Source of the DNA: Treponema sp.
GTDB taxonomy: Bacteria > Spirochaetota > Spirochaetia > Treponematales > Treponemataceae
Assembly: GCA_021442965.1 (NCBI GenBank)
Contig: JABUUX010000049.1
Span: 1 to 23,879, forward strand
Direction of reading: 5' to 3'
DNA: 23,879 bases
Shown here: positions 1-7,925 of the stretch, in pieces
How positions within the stretch are numbered: position 1 is the stretch's first letter
Layout: the number at the start of each line of letters is the position of its first letter
Notes under the pieces: generated by a model
Databases searched by the model: none
Told to the model about the DNA's origin: nothing
What the model saw: only the letters and a program-made list of their open reading frames with translations
Program-made: the position numbers and the translations under genes

Positions 1-22
1 GTGTCTATAGCTTGGGGCTTAC

Positions 23-47
23 GGTGGTTGAGCTTGTCGAAACCACC
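23..47. repeat. REP-like palindrome
   Basis: Seven-base perfect arms GGTGGTT (23-29) and AACCACC (41-47) flank an 11-base centre, GAGCTTGTCGA. The palindrome is much richer in GC than the surrounding DNA and lies in the gap before the first gene. The core GAGCTTGTCGAAACC resembles intergenic repetitive extragenic palindromes seen in many bacterial genomes; that resemblance is from memory. It has no T-tract worth the name (ATATTTTC follows), so I do not call it a terminator. Only one copy is in the window, so repeat status cannot be shown here. Confidence 0.5.
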
Positions 48-76
48 ATATTTTCAACATGTGTTGTGGTGGGGAT

Positions 77-1351
77 ATGTTTGATATAGAGATAAAAGAA
101 CTTGGGGAAGATGATTTATTTAATCCTCTTCCTTATTTTCAGCAGTATGAATTTTGGGGAAAGTTTAAAGCAAGTCACGGCTGGACTTTAAAAAAAATTG
201 AAATCTCATGGACTTTTACTGAAGAAGTATCTGAAGAAATTCACAGCTGCTCAAATATTGAAAATAGACATGAAACTAGATTTTCAAAAAAAGAAGATGT
301 TTGTGTACTGATTCGTTCATTTGCAAAAGGTATTTTTAGTATTGCATATATTCCACTTTATCCGTCATTACCTTTTGAATGTACAGATGAAAGTTTATTT
401 GATGAAGCAATCTCTAGTGAAGGGGAGTCTTTACTAATTGAAAATCCTGTAACTCCAGAAACACAGACAATTGAATTTGCGTCCCTCTTAAATGAAATCG
501 GTCTTGCATTAAAAAAATTTCTTCCTTCCAATACAATTTGCGTCCGTTTTGATCCGAGTGTTGAATTTTATTCACCTGAAGATAGGGATAATTTTAATTA
601 TGGACTTAGGCTTGTTAGTTTTGCTGACAGATTAAAAGTGACAAAGTCTAAAGTTGACATTCAGCCTCCGGATTCTACCAGAGTTTATCTTACAAAAAAT
701 GAAGATGAAATCCTTAGGAGTATGAAAAATAAATGGCGGTATAATATCCGACTGGCAGAAAAAAAAGGCGTTCAGATAGAAAAATACACTGGAAAAGATA
801 TTAACTTGTCTGAAAAATTAGACATTTTTTATGATTTATATAAGATTACAGCCGCAAGAGATGGTATTTCTGTTCATCCAAAAGCTTATTATAAGGATTT
901 ACTTCAAAACTCTTCTCAAAATGTAAATACAAGTGCAACACAAAATGATAAAAATCCACATGTTTCTCTTTATCTTGCAAAACATGAAGATGATTACCTT
1001 GGGGCTATAATGACTTTGTTTTGTGAGGATGAAGCTGTTTATCTTTACGGCTGTTCAGGTAACGAAAAGCGAAATCTTATGCCTAATTTTTTACTTCAGT
1101 GGACAGCTATGAAAGATGCTAAAGCTTACGGCTGTCCATATTATGATCTTTACGGTATGCCTCCTACTGATGATGAAAATCATCCTATGCATGGACTTTA
1201 TCTTTTTAAAACAGGTTTTGGTGGATTTAATTATCATCGTATTGGAAGTTTTGATGTAAGGCTCCGTTTTATTTATCGCTTATCAATTGCAGGAGAAAGT
1301 TTACGTGCATGGTATCATAAAGTATTTAAGAAAAAAGTTAGGGGTAGATAA
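77..1351 (+). CDS. FemAB/MurM-like peptidoglycan bridge aminoacyltransferase
   Basis: The 424-residue product resembles the FemABX family, which uses aminoacyl-tRNA to add amino acids to the peptide of lipid II in the cytoplasm. The N-terminal part has the usual F-W-x-x-F-K segment (QQYEFWGKFKASHGW). A basic SMKNKWRYNIRLAEKKG stretch lies mid-protein. The C-terminal GNAT-like lobe carries YLYGCSGNEKRNLMPNFLLQ, then YYDLYGMPP and the LYLFKTGFGG ending typical of the family. I chose the ATG at 77 because GGTGGGG lies just before it; the in-frame ATG at 59 has no ribosome site and would add six residues (MCCGGD). The next gene starts one base after its stop. Which amino acid is added, and to which residue, cannot be told from sequence. 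A general FemAB-like acyltransferase acting on another substrate is possible. Confidence 0.85.
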   Translation: MFDIEIKELGEDDLFNPLPYFQQYEFWGKFKASHGWTLKKIEISWTFTEEVSEEIHSCSNIENRHETRFSKKEDVCVLIRSFAKGIFSIAYIPLYPSLPFECTDESLFDEAISSEGESLLIENPVTPETQTIEFASLLNEIGLALKKFLPSNTICVRFDPSVEFYSPEDRDNFNYGLRLVSFADRLKVTKSKVDIQPPDSTRVYLTKNEDEILRSMKNKWRYNIRLAEKKGVQIEKYTGKDINLSEKLDIFYDLYKITAARDGISVHPKAYYKDLLQNSSQNVNTSATQNDKNPHVSLYLAKHEDDYLGAIMTLFCEDEAVYLYGCSGNEKRNLMPNFLLQWTAMKDAKAYGCPYYDLYGMPPTDDENHPMHGLYLFKTGFGGFNYHRIGSFDVRLRFIYRLSIAGESLRAWYHKVFKKKVRGR

Positions 1352-2278
1352 ATGAACATGGAAGCATTTGTATTGGGCTGCAGTGGAATGATGCCTCTTC
1401 CATACAGACATCTTACTTCTGTTTTACTTCGTCGAGATGGAAATCTATTTCTTTTTGATGGAGGTGAAGGAACTCAGGTAAGCCTAAGACGATTAAATTT
1501 AAAGTGGAAAAAAATTGATGCAATCTTTGTTTCTCACACGCACGCAGATCATGTAACGGGGCTCCCTGGGATTTTGATGCTGTCAGCACAGGTTGACCGT
1601 ACTGAACCTCTTTATATTTATGGACCTCCGAAAATTAAAGAATATATTGAGTCCAGTCGTAAAGTTCTTGATATGTATATTAATTATCCAATTGTTGTTA
1701 AAGAAATAACCGCACCATGTATTGTTCATTCCGGAGAAGATTTTTACATAAGGGCTTTTCCTTTGGAACATACAAAAACATGTGTTGGGTATACTCTTGA
1801 AGAATTGGACAGACCCGGGGCTTTTAATCCTGAAAAAGCAAAAGCACTTGGGGTTCCTTGTGGTCCGCTATGGGGAAATCTTCAAAAGGGTTTTGAAGTA
1901 ATTGCGTCTGACGGTTCAACTGTTAAGCCTTCAGATGTTATGGGGCAAAAACGTTCAGGCCGAAAATTCAGTTATGTTACAGATACACTTTATCTTCCAA
2001 GTATAGCAAAGGAAGTAAAGGGATCTGATTTATTAATTTGTGAGGGGATGTTTGAGGATTCACTTTCTGACCAGGCCAAAGAAAAAAAACATATGACAGC
2101 AAAACAAGCTGCAACAATTGCGAAAGATGCTGATGTTAAACGAATGGCTTTGATACATTACAGTCCGAGATATAATGATAAAGAGCTTCAAGTTCTTTTG
2201 GACGAAGCTCGAGAAGTGTGGCCAAAAACAGAATTGTCTTTTGATAGAATGCATATAGAAATTCCTTATGTCGATTGA
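1352..2278 (+). CDS. rnz: Ribonuclease Z (tRNA 3' endonuclease)
   Basis: This 308-residue metallo-beta-lactamase-fold nuclease cleaves the 3' trailer from tRNA precursors in the cytoplasm. The zinc-binding motif SHTHADH is at residues 61-67, after the N-terminal GCSG and LFDGGEGTQ strands typical of RNase Z. The other metal ligands appear as FPLEHT, the Asp in YVTDT, and the His in MALIHYSPRY, with the HMTAKQAA segment before the last one. The length is normal for the short bacterial form. AGGGGT ends 6 bases before the chosen ATG. The role fits this genome because the tRNA-Leu in the window has no encoded CCA, so trailer removal by RNase Z followed by CCA addition would be expected. It is followed by an overlapping ABC gene, so it probably shares a transcript with the FemAB and Gld-like genes. 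Confidence 0.93.
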   Translation: MNMEAFVLGCSGMMPLPYRHLTSVLLRRDGNLFLFDGGEGTQVSLRRLNLKWKKIDAIFVSHTHADHVTGLPGILMLSAQVDRTEPLYIYGPPKIKEYIESSRKVLDMYINYPIVVKEITAPCIVHSGEDFYIRAFPLEHTKTCVGYTLEELDRPGAFNPEKAKALGVPCGPLWGNLQKGFEVIASDGSTVKPSDVMGQKRSGRKFSYVTDTLYLPSIAKEVKGSDLLICEGMFEDSLSDQAKEKKHMTAKQAATIAKDADVKRMALIHYSPRYNDKELQVLLDEAREVWPKTELSFDRMHIEIPYVD

Positions 2279-2987
2279 ACTTATAAATTTTTCAAAAAAA
2301 TATTCTCATTCAAATAATAATGATGATTATTCTGTAAAAGATGTTTCTTTTATTTGTAAACATGGAGAAATTACAGGTTTAGTTGGAGAAAACGGAAGTG
2401 GTAAATCAACTATTATAAAAGCAATTACAGGTTATCATTATCCGACAGAGGGAAAAGTTATCTTAACTGATTTAAATGGAAATGAAATAAATGTTTCTCT
2501 TCATCCGGAAAAAGCAAGGTTGATAACAGGTTATGTTCCTGAAGTTAATCTTCTGCCTTTATCAGAAAAAGTTTCAGATCTTTTTAAATTTTTTTCCTGT
2601 GTTTATAATGTTTTAGATTATAGTGATGTCGTTTCTAAGTTTTCCATTGATTCAGTAATGGACAAAAAAATAAAAGTTCTTTCAAAGGGTTATAAACAAA
2701 GGGTGGCTTTTGCTTTAGCTTTTTTGCACAATCCCTCAGTTATTGTTTTGGATGAACCTATATCCGGTTTGGATCCGGCTCAAATAATACAGATGAGAAA
2801 CATCATCCTTAATGAAGCTTGTAATAAAACTATTCTTATATCTACTCATATTCTTTCTGAAGTACACGCTTTATGTAATACTGTTCATGTAATGAAAAAT
2901 GGAATACTTGTAACTTCTGGTACGGAAAATGAAATTATAAAAAATACTGGAAGTAAGACTTTTGAGGAAGCTTTTTTAAAATTATGA
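2268..2987 (+). CDS. ABC transporter ATP-binding protein, GldA-like
   Basis: The 239-residue protein is a cytoplasmic ABC ATPase. The Walker A motif GENGSGKS is at 40-47, an LSKGYKQR signature at 138-145, Walker B VIVLDEP at 158-164, and the switch histidine in ISTHIL at about 191-196. The Q-loop reads GYVPEVN, with Glu where most ABC proteins have Gln, as also seen in GldA-type ATPases (GYLPE). It starts 11 bases inside rnz and overlaps the next gene by ATGA, which points to translational coupling. The next gene supplies membrane and GldG-type domains, so together they make an ABC-2 type complex related to the Bacteroidota gliding transporter GldAFG. In a spirochaete the substrate and role are unknown; gliding itself should not be assumed. 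Confidence 0.88.
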   Translation: MSIELINFSKKYSHSNNNDDYSVKDVSFICKHGEITGLVGENGSGKSTIIKAITGYHYPTEGKVILTDLNGNEINVSLHPEKARLITGYVPEVNLLPLSEKVSDLFKFFSCVYNVLDYSDVVSKFSIDSVMDKKIKVLSKGYKQRVAFALAFLHNPSVIVLDEPISGLDPAQIIQMRNIILNEACNKTILISTHILSEVHALCNTVHVMKNGILVTSGTENEIIKNTGSKTFEEAFLKL

Positions 2988-5089
2988 AAATTCAAAGCAG
3001 ATTTTTTTTAAAAACATTTCTTAAAATTATTCGTTCTCCATTGTTCATATTTGAAACTGTATTTCTTTTTGTTTCTTCTGTTTTTTATTATTTTGTAAAA
3101 ACAAAATTTTTTACTGAAGCCGGTACTTCATCTCTTACAGTTTTCTTTTTATCAATTCCATTTATAAGTTCTCTTTTGATACCTGTATTATGTTTTCGAA
3201 AAAATAAAGATTATTATGAAAAGAATGTTCCTTTAAAAAACTATGAAAAAATAATTATAAAGTATTTTTCACTTTGTCTTTCCTATTGTGTAATGTTAAT
3301 ACCTCTATTGCTTCTTCCAATTTTTGTAAATTTCTTTGGAGATGTTGATTTTAATTCTGTTGTTGTAAGTTTATTTTTTTTAATTTTGTACGGTCTTCTT
3401 GCTATTTCATTCTGCTTTTTTATTTCAGAGATTTTTGAAAATGATATTGTTATATTTATTTTTTCTTTTCTCTTCCTTGTCTTAATTAATAGTCTTCATC
3501 TATTTTCAGAATATTTTTCTTCTGTGTCTTTACTTTCAACTTTTTGCAGAATATTTAGTTTTTCATGGCATTTTTATCTTGCTTCGCTTGGAATTTTTTC
3601 ATTTTCTGATTTACTTTTTTTTATTGCTGCTTCTGTATTTTTTATATTTATTTCGTATTTTCTTTATGAAAGAAGATTAGGTAAGGTATACAAAAAAAAT
3701 TACAAGAGAAGAATTCTTTATATTTTATTAATTGGAATAATGAGTATTCTTTTGTCTTTTAGGGTAAAAATCAATTTTGATTTTTCAAAAAATAAATCAT
3801 ACACGATTTCAAAATATACAAAAAAACTTTTACAGGAATCTGATCAGTCGATTAAAATTACTTATTACAAATCAAATTCGCTATTAAATCTTTATCCTGC
3901 TTTACGTTCTGTCAATGATTTTCTTGAACTGTATTCAAGTTGTTCATCTAATGTTGAGCTTCTTACTGTAAATTGTGATAGAAATTCTACAGTTTCAAAT
4001 ATGCTTAAAAGTTATGGAATTTATCCACAAAGAATTAGAACTGAAAATTCAAATTCTGTTGAATTTATAGATGTTTATTCATGTATCATTCTTGAATCTG
4101 CAGGGGCTGTAGAGTATTTACCATTTGTTCTTACAGCAGACAGTTTGGAATATTCGTTGGATATGAAACTTCTTTCTTTGGTTTATGATTTTAACCCCAC
4201 AGTGAATATTCTAATGGGAAACGGAAGAGCTTTAGAAAATGACCAGCTTCTTTTATGTCAGTGGCTTTCTAATCAGGGGATTCATTATAGGGAAGTAAAC
4301 CCAAATATGCTTTTAGAAACAGAAGGACCATTATATGTTGTTGGGGAATCTGATTTAACAGAATATGATACTTCACTCATTGAAGATTATATTTTATCTG
4401 AAAAAGGCGGTGTTGTGTTTGCTGTTAATCCTTATACTGTTGACATTGATGGAGATTGGTCTGTTAATCAAAATAAAAATAATCATCTATGTGAACTTTT
4501 GGAAACTTGGGGGATTCATTTTAAAACATCTTTTGTAAATGATATTTCCAGTTCCAGAATTACACTTGTTAGTGATGAAAATGAGAAAGATGCTCAGATT
4601 CTGAATTATCCTTTGTGGATTTCGGTTTTACCGCAAACTTATGCTAATTCAGGTTTAAATATGTTTTGGTCAGTTCCACTTGAACTTGATGAAGAAGTAA
4701 AACCTGTTTTAGTTTCAAGCGGGAATTCCTGGGAATCGAAATTTGATTTTAATTTTTCAGAAAAATTATGTGAAACAAATCCTTTTTTAGTAAAAAATCA
4801 GAATATATTGAGCGAAAATTATCAGCAATTTGTACTTGCATCTTCATTACATGGAAAAATCTCTGGATTTTATACTGACAATGTCTGTACAAATGCAAGT
4901 ATAATTGTTATTTCAGATCAGTATTTTTCATCTTATACAACAAATGCTTTTATAGGTGGACAAAACGGAGATTTTAGAAACTTTATTTTTCTAACTCGTT
5001 TATTTTTGGATTTGAATGGAAATACTGAACTTGCAAATTTACAGAATAAAGTATATTCGGATAAATCTTTGTATAAGAGGAAAAAATAG
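2984..5089 (+). CDS. GldF-GldG fusion: ABC-2 permease with extracytoplasmic GldG domain
   Basis: The 701-residue membrane protein has two parts. Residues 1-230 hold about six hydrophobic segments (around 18-38, 50-70, 95-117, 124-148, 153-172 and 208-228) with a GldF-like start (IIRSPLFIFETVFLFV). A further membrane segment at about 243-259 leads into a soluble region of about 440 residues that opens with NFDFSKNKSYTISKYTKKLL, the hallmark of the GldG/ABC_transp_aux domain. This region probably lies outside the cytoplasmic membrane. Canonical GldG proteins usually end in a membrane helix; here the C-terminus is polar (SDKSLYKRKK) with no helix. The start overlaps the ATPase stop by four bases, and the following GTG overlaps its own stop by one. 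Domain assignment is from recognised motifs, and the transported substrate is unknown. Confidence 0.8.
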   Translation: MKIQSRFFLKTFLKIIRSPLFIFETVFLFVSSVFYYFVKTKFFTEAGTSSLTVFFLSIPFISSLLIPVLCFRKNKDYYEKNVPLKNYEKIIIKYFSLCLSYCVMLIPLLLLPIFVNFFGDVDFNSVVVSLFFLILYGLLAISFCFFISEIFENDIVIFIFSFLFLVLINSLHLFSEYFSSVSLLSTFCRIFSFSWHFYLASLGIFSFSDLLFFIAASVFFIFISYFLYERRLGKVYKKNYKRRILYILLIGIMSILLSFRVKINFDFSKNKSYTISKYTKKLLQESDQSIKITYYKSNSLLNLYPALRSVNDFLELYSSCSSNVELLTVNCDRNSTVSNMLKSYGIYPQRIRTENSNSVEFIDVYSCIILESAGAVEYLPFVLTADSLEYSLDMKLLSLVYDFNPTVNILMGNGRALENDQLLLCQWLSNQGIHYREVNPNMLLETEGPLYVVGESDLTEYDTSLIEDYILSEKGGVVFAVNPYTVDIDGDWSVNQNKNNHLCELLETWGIHFKTSFVNDISSSRITLVSDENEKDAQILNYPLWISVLPQTYANSGLNMFWSVPLELDEEVKPVLVSSGNSWESKFDFNFSEKLCETNPFLVKNQNILSENYQQFVLASSLHGKISGFYTDNVCTNASIIVISDQYFSSYTTNAFIGGQNGDFRNFIFLTRLFLDLNGNTELANLQNKVYSDKSLYKRKK

Positions 5090-6003
5090 TGAATCGAATA
5101 AATGTTGTCTTAGTTTCAATTTTGATATTTCTTGTTATTTTATTCGGTTTTTCATTTTCTGATTTATCTAAAATGAAACAAAAAAAAATCACTGTTCAAT
5201 CAAGTCTTATAAATAAAAAATATAGAAATGAAATAAATTATTTTGAATTGAGTTCAGGTGATACAAAATTGTATTTTCAAAAAAAAGAAAACATCTGGTT
5301 TTGTTCAAGTCAAAATATGCCAAAGAATTTTATTCCCTGTAAAAATGATAAAATTACTGGTTTTTTAGATGAACTTGTAAAAATCAGATCTATGAAAAAA
5401 ATTCTTTATAAAAATAATAATTTGTCTGTTTTTGGACTTTCTAATGAAAATGCTTTTATTATAAGATATTCCACTAATGGCGATACTTTTTTTGAAATTC
5501 TTTTAGGGGATAAAGATTTTTCTGGTACTTCACGTTACTTGATGAGTGGAAAAAATCTTACGGTTTATGAAACCAAATCTGATTTTGATTCATTCATTTA
5601 TACGGGTTTAGAGCATTGGGCTGACCCTTATCTTTTATCAAGAAATTTCGGAAATAAATTAAGTAAGGAAAATATTCAAACTGTTGTGTTTTCTGAAGCT
5701 AATAATAACCCTAAAATTCGTAGTAATAATTCAGAGTCTTCTTTATATTTTTACGATGTTTATGAAATGAGACATGGTGGTTGTATAAATGTCAATTCTT
5801 CAGATTTAAATAAACTGTCAGAGTTTATTTTTGAAGTAGGTGATACATCATCATATCTGCTTGAAGTTTATGAAATTCCACAAAATGAAAATTCTCTTTT
5901 AGTTAAAATTTCATATGATAGTGGGGATATTGATAAAAAAGCTTTTTCTTATGAAGTAAAAATTTCAAAATGGACTTATAATAAGTTGAAAAATATTATA
6001 TAA
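5089..6003 (+). CDS. DUF4340-type membrane-anchored protein of the Gld-like operon
   Basis: The 304-residue protein has one N-terminal membrane helix (about 5-23) and an exported soluble part. Its fold signs match DUF4340 proteins, which commonly follow GldG-type genes: a repeated beta-rich pattern with segments such as NIWFCSSQNMPKNFIPCKNDKITGFLDEL and RYSTNGDTFFEILLGDKDFSGTSRYL. The start is GTG, overlapping the upstream TAG by one base, with AAGAGG eight bases before it. Its job is unknown. The coupling implies that it works with the ABC complex at the outer face of the inner membrane. The 3' end overlaps the convergent protease gene by 39 bases. The base composition is strongly A-rich, with many Lys and Asn codons, but its neighbours in this operon are similar. 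Confidence 0.72.
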   Translation: MNRINVVLVSILIFLVILFGFSFSDLSKMKQKKITVQSSLINKKYRNEINYFELSSGDTKLYFQKKENIWFCSSQNMPKNFIPCKNDKITGFLDELVKIRSMKKILYKNNNLSVFGLSNENAFIIRYSTNGDTFFEILLGDKDFSGTSRYLMSGKNLTVYETKSDFDSFIYTGLEHWADPYLLSRNFGNKLSKENIQTVVFSEANNNPKIRSNNSESSLYFYDVYEMRHGGCINVNSSDLNKLSEFIFEVGDTSSYLLEVYEIPQNENSLLVKISYDSGDIDKKAFSYEVKISKWTYNKLKNII

Positions 6004-6618
6004 AAAATGAGCCGCAGTTCCTGAATAAAGGGATTTTGTTTTTACAAAAATTAGTCTTAAAATAATGTAACAAAAAGCAGCATTAATTACGGAAAAAAAT
6101 CCTAAATATATGTGGCCTAATGAAAACAAAATCATTGAAGAAGATTCTGATAATAAAAAAAGAATTTTTTTATTATTCACTTTTTCAAAAATATAATAAA
6201 GACATTCTGGAATATAAAATCTGAAAATTGTTTCTTCATAAAAGGCACTAAATGAAAAATTTAAAATACAGAATAACCATTCACTAAAACAGGTTGGTAA
6301 GCAGATTTTAATTTCAACAGCCTCATTAAATAAAGATGAAATAATTTGAAATAAAAATGCTGTAATGTTTAATGATATAAAACCAATAAAAAACCATATT
6401 AAATGAATGTTAAAATTCTTTTTATCTGAAGGAAATAAATCATTTTGAAAAATAAGTATCAAAATAGAAATTATTCCTAAAGAAAGATAACTCCACGGGA
6501 AATCCCATGAAGAAAATAAGCCTTCACTAGGAATTCTTGCAAAAAAAGAAGGAATAACCAGAAAAAATAGAACTGCAAAAAAGATGATGATACTTACTAA
6601 TTTAGTATGATTTTTCAT
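5965..6618 (-). CDS. CPBP-family intramembrane metalloprotease
   Basis: The 217-residue polytopic membrane protein has the three motifs of the CPBP (CAAX protease and bacteriocin-processing, Abi) family: EETIFR at 128-133, FSLGH at 165-169 and HFLYN at 204-208. The Glu pair and two His residues are the expected metal-binding and catalytic set and all are present. Hydrophobic segments at about 7-27, 43-58, 72-95, 112-127, 150-167 and 172-192 fit the family. Bacterial members range from prenyl-protein processing to bacteriocin self-immunity, and the substrate cannot be inferred. The gene lies opposite the two flanking operons, convergent with the DUF4340 gene and divergent from the PilZ gene. 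A TATAAT on its strand ends 12 bases before the ATG, which suggests a very short leader. Confidence 0.85.
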   Translation of the reverse strand: MKNHTKLVSIIIFFAVLFFLVIPSFFARIPSEGLFSSWDFPWSYLSLGIISILILIFQNDLFPSDKKNFNIHLIWFFIGFISLNITAFLFQIISSLFNEAVEIKICLPTCFSEWLFCILNFSFSAFYEETIFRFYIPECLYYIFEKVNNKKILFLLSESSSMILFSLGHIYLGFFSVINAAFCYIILRLIFVKTKSLYSGTAAHFLYNIFQLIISPF

Positions 6619-6669
6619 TTATAATATGCTATTATATAGTTAAAAGAGAGTTTTAGTGTAGAGGTTTTT
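6619..6669. promoter_or_regulatory. Divergent promoter region between protease and PilZ genes
   Basis: The 51-base gap must drive both the CPBP gene and the long + strand operon. On the - strand TATAAT occupies 6631-6636, 12 bases before the protease ATG. On the + strand TATAAT occupies 6620-6625, 44 bases before the PilZ ATG. I see no convincing -35 box for either, and in such AT-rich DNA a -10 hexamer alone is weak evidence. GAGG (6661-6664) five bases before the PilZ ATG is a good ribosome site, and the same GAGGTTTTTATG arrangement recurs before rsmA. Confidence 0.35.
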
Positions 6670-7908
6670 ATGCCAACTATAATAGCTGTTATTGTGGTAA
6701 TTGTGATTATCGCAATCCTTGCTAAGTTGTATCAAATTTTCAAGGACAGATTCAGATTTATCATTACAGGTCTTGATTCTAAATTTAATATTAGTGAAAT
6801 CAATATGCTGTGGCAGGTTGCTAAAATCTGCAATATAAAAGATCCCAATACTTTATATTATTCTCTTCCTGTTTTAACTCGTTGTATGACACAGATTAAT
6901 AACCAGGCGGTAAAAGACGGATCTGATAAATCTCAAAAAATGCAGAACTTAATGGGAAAACTTTTTAATTTTAGAACAAAGGTTCAAAACGAGTCTGATG
7001 AAAAAAAAGGTCTGGAATCAACTCTTGAATTGGATAAAGGTCAGCGCCTTAGAATTATTTTACCCGGTAAAGGTGTATTTATTTCTGAAATTGTAAACAA
7101 TGGCCGTGATATTACAATCAGTATGCCAAAGCAAAAGAATCTTATTCCTGTTCCAGCAGAAGACTGGCTAAATAAAACTGTAAATGTTTATCTTTGGAGA
7201 AACGGAGATGCCAGATATGTATTTGATACTACTGTTCTGGCTCATGGTATTTTTCTTGGAAAACTTTGTCTTCATTTAAAACATTCTTCACAACTTTTAA
7301 GAACTCAGAAACGACAGGCTGTAAGAGCTCCTTGTAACATTAATGCAAATCTATATATTCAGCATGGTGATACCATAAATTATAATTCTGTTGAAACTGC
7401 TCAAGGTTACAGATGTCTTCTTGAGGATATTTCAGAAAAAGGTGCTCTAATCCGTATTGGTGGAAAAGGTCAGCCCAATATGAAAATTAAATTGCAGTTT
7501 ACAATTAATAATAAACTGATTCTTATGTTTGGAATTGTGCGTGGTGTTGAATACAATGCAGATATTAATCAGACTCGTCTACACTTTGACTGTATTCACA
7601 TAGAGCAGCAGATGAGAAATGATATTTTAAGTTATGTTTATAATCTTCTTCCTGAATCTGACAGAGAAGTTTATGAGGCTATGAAACTTACTGATTCAGA
7701 TGCACAAGAAGAACAGCCATTTAGTCCTTCAGATGTGAATCCTCTTGAAGGTGAAAAAGGTTATGAATCTGAAATACATGAAGATGTAAAAACAGATGAA
7801 ACTGAAAATTCAGAAGAGAATATTGAAGAGACGGAAATGATTTCAGTTCCAGATATTGAAGATGTATTTGGTGATACTCCACCTTCTACAAAGGATTTGA
7901 TTAATTGA
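6670..7908 (+). CDS. Membrane-anchored PilZ domain protein (c-di-GMP receptor)
   Basis: The 412-residue protein starts with a hydrophobic helix (about 2-21), so it is probably anchored in the inner membrane with its bulk in the cytoplasm. A central beta-rich region (about 115-205) comes before a PilZ domain carrying both c-di-GMP-binding motifs: RQAVR at 215-219 (RxxxR) and DISEKG at 253-258 (D/N-x-S-x-x-G). This two-domain order is like YcgR-type flagellar brake proteins, although I did not confirm a YcgR N-domain. The last 80 residues or so are acidic and low in complexity. Intact ligand residues suggest real c-di-GMP binding. A link to motility or envelope control is inference from the family. 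It is the first gene of an eight-gene operon, and its stop lies 17 bases before the next start. Confidence 0.85.
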   Translation: MPTIIAVIVVIVIIAILAKLYQIFKDRFRFIITGLDSKFNISEINMLWQVAKICNIKDPNTLYYSLPVLTRCMTQINNQAVKDGSDKSQKMQNLMGKLFNFRTKVQNESDEKKGLESTLELDKGQRLRIILPGKGVFISEIVNNGRDITISMPKQKNLIPVPAEDWLNKTVNVYLWRNGDARYVFDTTVLAHGIFLGKLCLHLKHSSQLLRTQKRQAVRAPCNINANLYIQHGDTINYNSVETAQGYRCLLEDISEKGALIRIGGKGQPNMKIKLQFTINNKLILMFGIVRGVEYNADINQTRLHFDCIHIEQQMRNDILSYVYNLLPESDREVYEAMKLTDSDAQEEQPFSPSDVNPLEGEKGYESEIHEDVKTDETENSEENIEETEMISVPDIEDVFGDTPPSTKDLIN

Positions 7909-7925
7909 TGCAGGGATGGGTTATT

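Noticed and set aside
59..76. Upstream ATG adding MCCGGD to the FemAB-like protein
   Set aside because: No ribosome site precedes it, and GGTGGGG lies just before the ATG at 77.
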